A stretch of 8,516 nt of DNA from an uncultured Eubacteriales bacterium (GTDB lineage: Bacteria > Bacillota > Clostridia > Oscillospirales > CAG-272). The position numbers and the translations under genes are program-made. Numbering within the stretch: position 1 is the stretch's first letter; each line of letters begins with the position of its first letter. The notes below the pieces were generated by a model. It was not told where the DNA came from. It was given only the letters and a program-made list of their open reading frames with translations, and did not search any database. Location: contig ONVJ01000127.1 in assembly GCA_900321265.1 (NCBI GenBank), positions 1 to 8,516 on the forward strand, read 5' to 3'. This document shows, piece after piece, positions 6,482 to 8,516 of this stretch.

Positions 6482-6951
6482 ATCTTTATATCGACTATTC
6501 CGTCAGAATCAGAAAAATACAGGTGACCGAAGAGACGAAGCAGCTCGTCTTCCGGGCGATAAAAGCCGCGCTTGAATATGAAAAGGTAAAGATCGACTGC
6601 GAGGTCTCGGTGACCTTCGTATCCGACAGGCTCATCAGAGAGTACAACCGCACATACCGGTCGATCGACCGGCCGACCGACGTCCTTTCTTTCCCGATCG
6701 CCGCGAACGGCAATCTGGAGGAGGCCTTCGACGGAGAACGCTGTCAGCTGGGAGATATCGTGATCTCGCTCGAGCGCGCCGCGGCGCAGGCCGAGCTTTA
6801 CGGTCACTCTCCCGAGCGCGAGACGGCTTTTCTCGCTGTCCATTCGGTCCTCCATCTTCTCGGATACGATCATGAAAGAGGAGAGGAAGAGGACAGGCTG
6901 ATGAGAAGAAAGCAGCGTGCTATCATGAAAAAGATAGGGTTGGGTATCTGA
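6478..6951 (+). CDS. ybeY: YbeY endoribonuclease / rRNA maturation factor
   Basis: This 157-residue protein is typical of YbeY, a single-strand-specific metallo-endoribonuclease of the cytoplasm involved in 16S rRNA 3'-end maturation and 70S quality control. The zinc site H-x3-H-x5-H is intact at H122, H126 and H132 (HSVLHLLGYDH). The conserved NRTYRSIDRPTDVLSFP segment (57-73), with the RNA-interacting arginine (R61), and LGDIVISLERA (91-101) are also present. AAGGA lies ten bases before the ATG. The start overlaps the phoH stop, and the stop lies one base before the next gene. In many Firmicutes phoH-ybeY is followed by dgkA, cdd and era; here a Lgt-like gene follows instead. Confidence 0.97.
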   Translation: MNLYIDYSVRIRKIQVTEETKQLVFRAIKAALEYEKVKIDCEVSVTFVSDRLIREYNRTYRSIDRPTDVLSFPIAANGNLEEAFDGERCQLGDIVISLERAAAQAELYGHSPERETAFLAVHSVLHLLGYDHERGEEEDRLMRRKQRAIMKKIGLGI

Positions 6952-6952
6952 T

Positions 6953-7774
6953 ATGTTTCCGAAGGAGATCTTTTTCGGCCTGACGATGTACGACATTCTT
7001 CTCGGTGTCGCAGTCGTCGCCGCTATCGCGATATTCACATATTTTTCAAACAGAAGAAAGCTCAACTACCGCCTGCACAATTTCATCCTGATCGATACTG
7101 TTCTTGCGGTCATACTGGGATACGGGTTCGCGGTGCTTTTCCAGGCGCTCTGGAACTTTCTGGAGACAGGTGCGTTCGTGCTGAGCCGCAATACCGGAGC
7201 CACCTTCCTCGGCGGACTTATCGGCGGTGCAGCCGTGTTTTTCGGCGTTTACTTCATCGCCGGCGCCTTCGTTTTCAAGGACGGTCTTAACCGCAGAAAA
7301 CTGCCCGGTATCCTGGATGTCATAGCTGTCTGCATACCCGCGGCTCACTCGATCGGGAGACTGGGATGTCTCTGCGCGGGATGCTGTCACGGAAAGCCCA
7401 CCGACGCGTGGTACGGGATCTATATGGTGAATCTCGGGAAACGTGTCGTTCCGACTCAGCTGTTCGAGGCGATCTTCCTTGCCGCTCTCGCCGCTTTTCT
7501 CTTCGTCAGGGCGTTGAAGAACAAAAAATACAACATGCCTTTGTATATGGCAGCCTACGGCGTCTGGAGATTCCCGATGGAGCTGCTCCGGGATGACGAC
7601 CGCGGACAATCCTTCATAAGTTTTCTTACTCCATCTCAGCTGATCTCGATCCTTCTCATAGCCGGCAGCGTTGTCCTGTTTATAGTCCTGAAGAGAGCCT
7701 ACGCGTGGGCGGACGCGAAAGAAAAGACGGATAAGCCAGCCTCCGGAAGTGCTGCTGAAAAGGAGTCTGAGTGA
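6953..7774 (+). CDS. Lgt-like prolipoprotein diacylglyceryltransferase-family membrane protein
   Basis: This 273-residue polytopic protein has about seven hydrophobic segments. Family marks are TFLGGLIGG (84-92), SIGRLGCLCAGCCHGKPT (133-150), VVPTQLFEAI (165-174) and WRFPMELLRDDDRGQSFIS (205-223). Lgt transfers diacylglycerol from phosphatidylglycerol to the lipobox cysteine of prelipoproteins at the cytoplasmic membrane. The arginine matching the Lgt-signature R143 (R136) and one in the region of E. coli R239 (R213 or R206) are present. The position of essential E. coli H103 (the histidine before GGLIG) is leucine 86, and the signature Asn region is a CxCxxCC cluster. This fits the divergent 'GCC' group of Lgt relatives in Clostridia and Bacteroidetes, so lgt activity is probable but not assured and no symbol is given. 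The start lies one base after the ybeY stop with only a weak G-rich SD. The lysine/glutamate-rich tail (252-273) looks unstructured. Confidence 0.85.
   Translation: MFPKEIFFGLTMYDILLGVAVVAAIAIFTYFSNRRKLNYRLHNFILIDTVLAVILGYGFAVLFQALWNFLETGAFVLSRNTGATFLGGLIGGAAVFFGVYFIAGAFVFKDGLNRRKLPGILDVIAVCIPAAHSIGRLGCLCAGCCHGKPTDAWYGIYMVNLGKRVVPTQLFEAIFLAALAAFLFVRALKNKKYNMPLYMAAYGVWRFPMELLRDDDRGQSFISFLTPSQLISILLIAGSVVLFIVLKRAYAWADAKEKTDKPASGSAAEKESE
7760..7765 (+). promoter_or_regulatory. Ribosome binding site that sets a GTG start for the CPBP gene
   Basis: AAGGAG is spaced five bases from GTG 7771, which overlaps the preceding stop as GTGA. This decides for the GTG over the first in-frame ATG at 7894. 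Confidence 0.75.
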
Positions 7775-8516
7775 AAGAACCGAGAGATCTGTCTGCGGCG
7801 GACTCCGGCTCCGCCGGGACCGGCGACCGGCAGGGCAATCCCCCGGAGGAGCAGGGTTCGGGACGTAAGAAAAGCGGGCGGAACGCCCGGCTCATGTTTG
7901 TATATCTCGCAGCCTGCGCCGCCGCGCTTACCGCGATTGAGATAATCAGACCGGCATGGTCTGCGGACGAAATAAAAAGCGGCATGATCCACGTCGTCGT
8001 CACAAGGCTTCTCGGCGCCGCCGCCTTTCTTCCTCTGCTGATAAGATCGGGATACCGTGTCACCCGCTTCACCGACAGAAAGCCTCTCCGGGGGATCCTC
8101 ATATCGCTCCCGGCGCTTGCGGTGGCGGTAAACAATATTCCCCTCATCGGTCTCGCGACCGGGGAGGTGAAGATCATAAGAAGCGGGATCTATATGCTTC
8201 TGTTCGTGGCCCAGGCGGTATCAATAGGTTTGTTTGAGGAGATCGCGTTCAGAGGAGTGCTTTTCCCGGCGATACTGGAAAACCGCAGAAGCACGAAAAA
8301 GAGCATCTTCTGGTCGACTGTCATCTCCTCCGCCGTATTCGGCGGGATCCATCTCTTCAATCTGCTGCTTGGCGCCGGTCCGGGAGGCGTGCTGCTTCAG
8401 GTCGGATACTCCTTCCTTATCGGAGGCATGTGCGCCGTGGTCCTGATCCACACCAGATGCGTCTGGATCTGCGTGCTGATTCATTCTGTCTTCGATTTCG
8501 GCGGATTCTTTACAGA
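7771..8516 (+). CDS. CPBP-family intramembrane protease (CAAX/Abi), 3' end cut by window edge
   Basis: The 248 residues read from GTG 7771 run to the right edge without a stop. After a hydrophilic, low-complexity N-terminus (1-40, rich in Gly, Ser, Glu and basic residues) come membrane segments at about 41-60, 73-92, 107-130 and 138-155, with more beyond. The three CPBP catalytic motifs are intact: EEIAFRG with E156, E157 and R161; FGGIH with F190 and H194; and HSVFD with H238 and D242. This family comprises glutamate-type intramembrane proteases related to Rce1. Bacterial members act in bacteriocin immunity or maturation and membrane-protein cleavage, but many have no known substrate. The gene is coupled to the Lgt-like gene by a GTGA overlap. 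The C-terminus is near, since the third motif is already passed. Substrate and biological role are unknown. Confidence 0.92.
   Translation, partial: MKEPRDLSAADSGSAGTGDRQGNPPEEQGSGRKKSGRNARLMFVYLAACAAALTAIEIIRPAWSADEIKSGMIHVVVTRLLGAAAFLPLLIRSGYRVTRFTDRKPLRGILISLPALAVAVNNIPLIGLATGEVKIIRSGIYMLLFVAQAVSIGLFEEIAFRGVLFPAILENRRSTKKSIFWSTVISSAVFGGIHLFNLLLGAGPGGVLLQVGYSFLIGGMCAVVLIHTRCVWICVLIHSVFDFGGFFT

Noticed and set aside
6448..7065. 205-codon open frame on the minus strand opposite ybeY
   Set aside because: It lies antisense to a clear ybeY with an intact zinc motif, shows no family motif or ribosome site, and is explained by codon bias of the sense gene.
7046..7609. 187-codon minus-strand open frame opposite the Lgt-like gene
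   Set aside because: The composition is low-complexity and charged with no recognisable domain, while the sense frame has family motifs and membrane segments.
7680..8177. 165-codon minus-strand open frame opposite the CPBP gene
   Set aside because: The sense frame carries all three CPBP motifs and a strong ribosome site; this frame is a shadow.

Overview
The window looks like chromosomal DNA of an anaerobic, probably gut-associated member of the Clostridia. The case rests on moderate-to-high GC coding sequence rich in ATA, AGA and AGG codons, a BspA-type LRR_5 surface lipoprotein, a Lgt-like protein of the cysteine-rich 'GCC' type, and a cysteine-tailed membrane protein with a YDPLKR ending that I associate with this group from memory. 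Taxonomy was inferred by reading only.

The layout is two divergent operons separated by a 253-bp AT-rich intergenic region (5173-5425) that carries one good sigma-A-type promoter for each direction. Leftward (minus strand, 5172 to 1 and beyond) there are four tightly packed genes. They are a five-TM protein with a cytoplasmic four-cysteine tail, a BspA-like leucine-rich-repeat lipoprotein, an HflK-like SPFH protein with an unusual six-TM N-terminal extension, and an HflC-like SPFH protein cut by the window edge. Rightward (plus strand, 5426 to 8516 and beyond) there are four coupled genes: phoH (YbeZ-type ATPase), ybeY (endoribonuclease), an Lgt-like diacylglyceryltransferase-family protein, and a CPBP-family (CAAX protease/Abi) membrane protein cut by the right edge.

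The rightward operon joins an RNA-metabolism pair (PhoH/YbeY) to two membrane enzymes. The leftward operon joins an HflK/HflC membrane scaffold, whose SPFH domains should face outside the membrane, to a surface lipoprotein that should sit on the same face. The Lgt-like protein could in principle lipidate such a lipoprotein, but it lacks the histidine of the classical Lgt active site, so that link is only inference. No tRNA, rRNA, CRISPR array, insertion sequence, transposase or phage gene was seen. No rho-independent terminator was found, as expected when both operons run out of the window. Apart from 5173-5425 there is no gap longer than 31 bases between genes.
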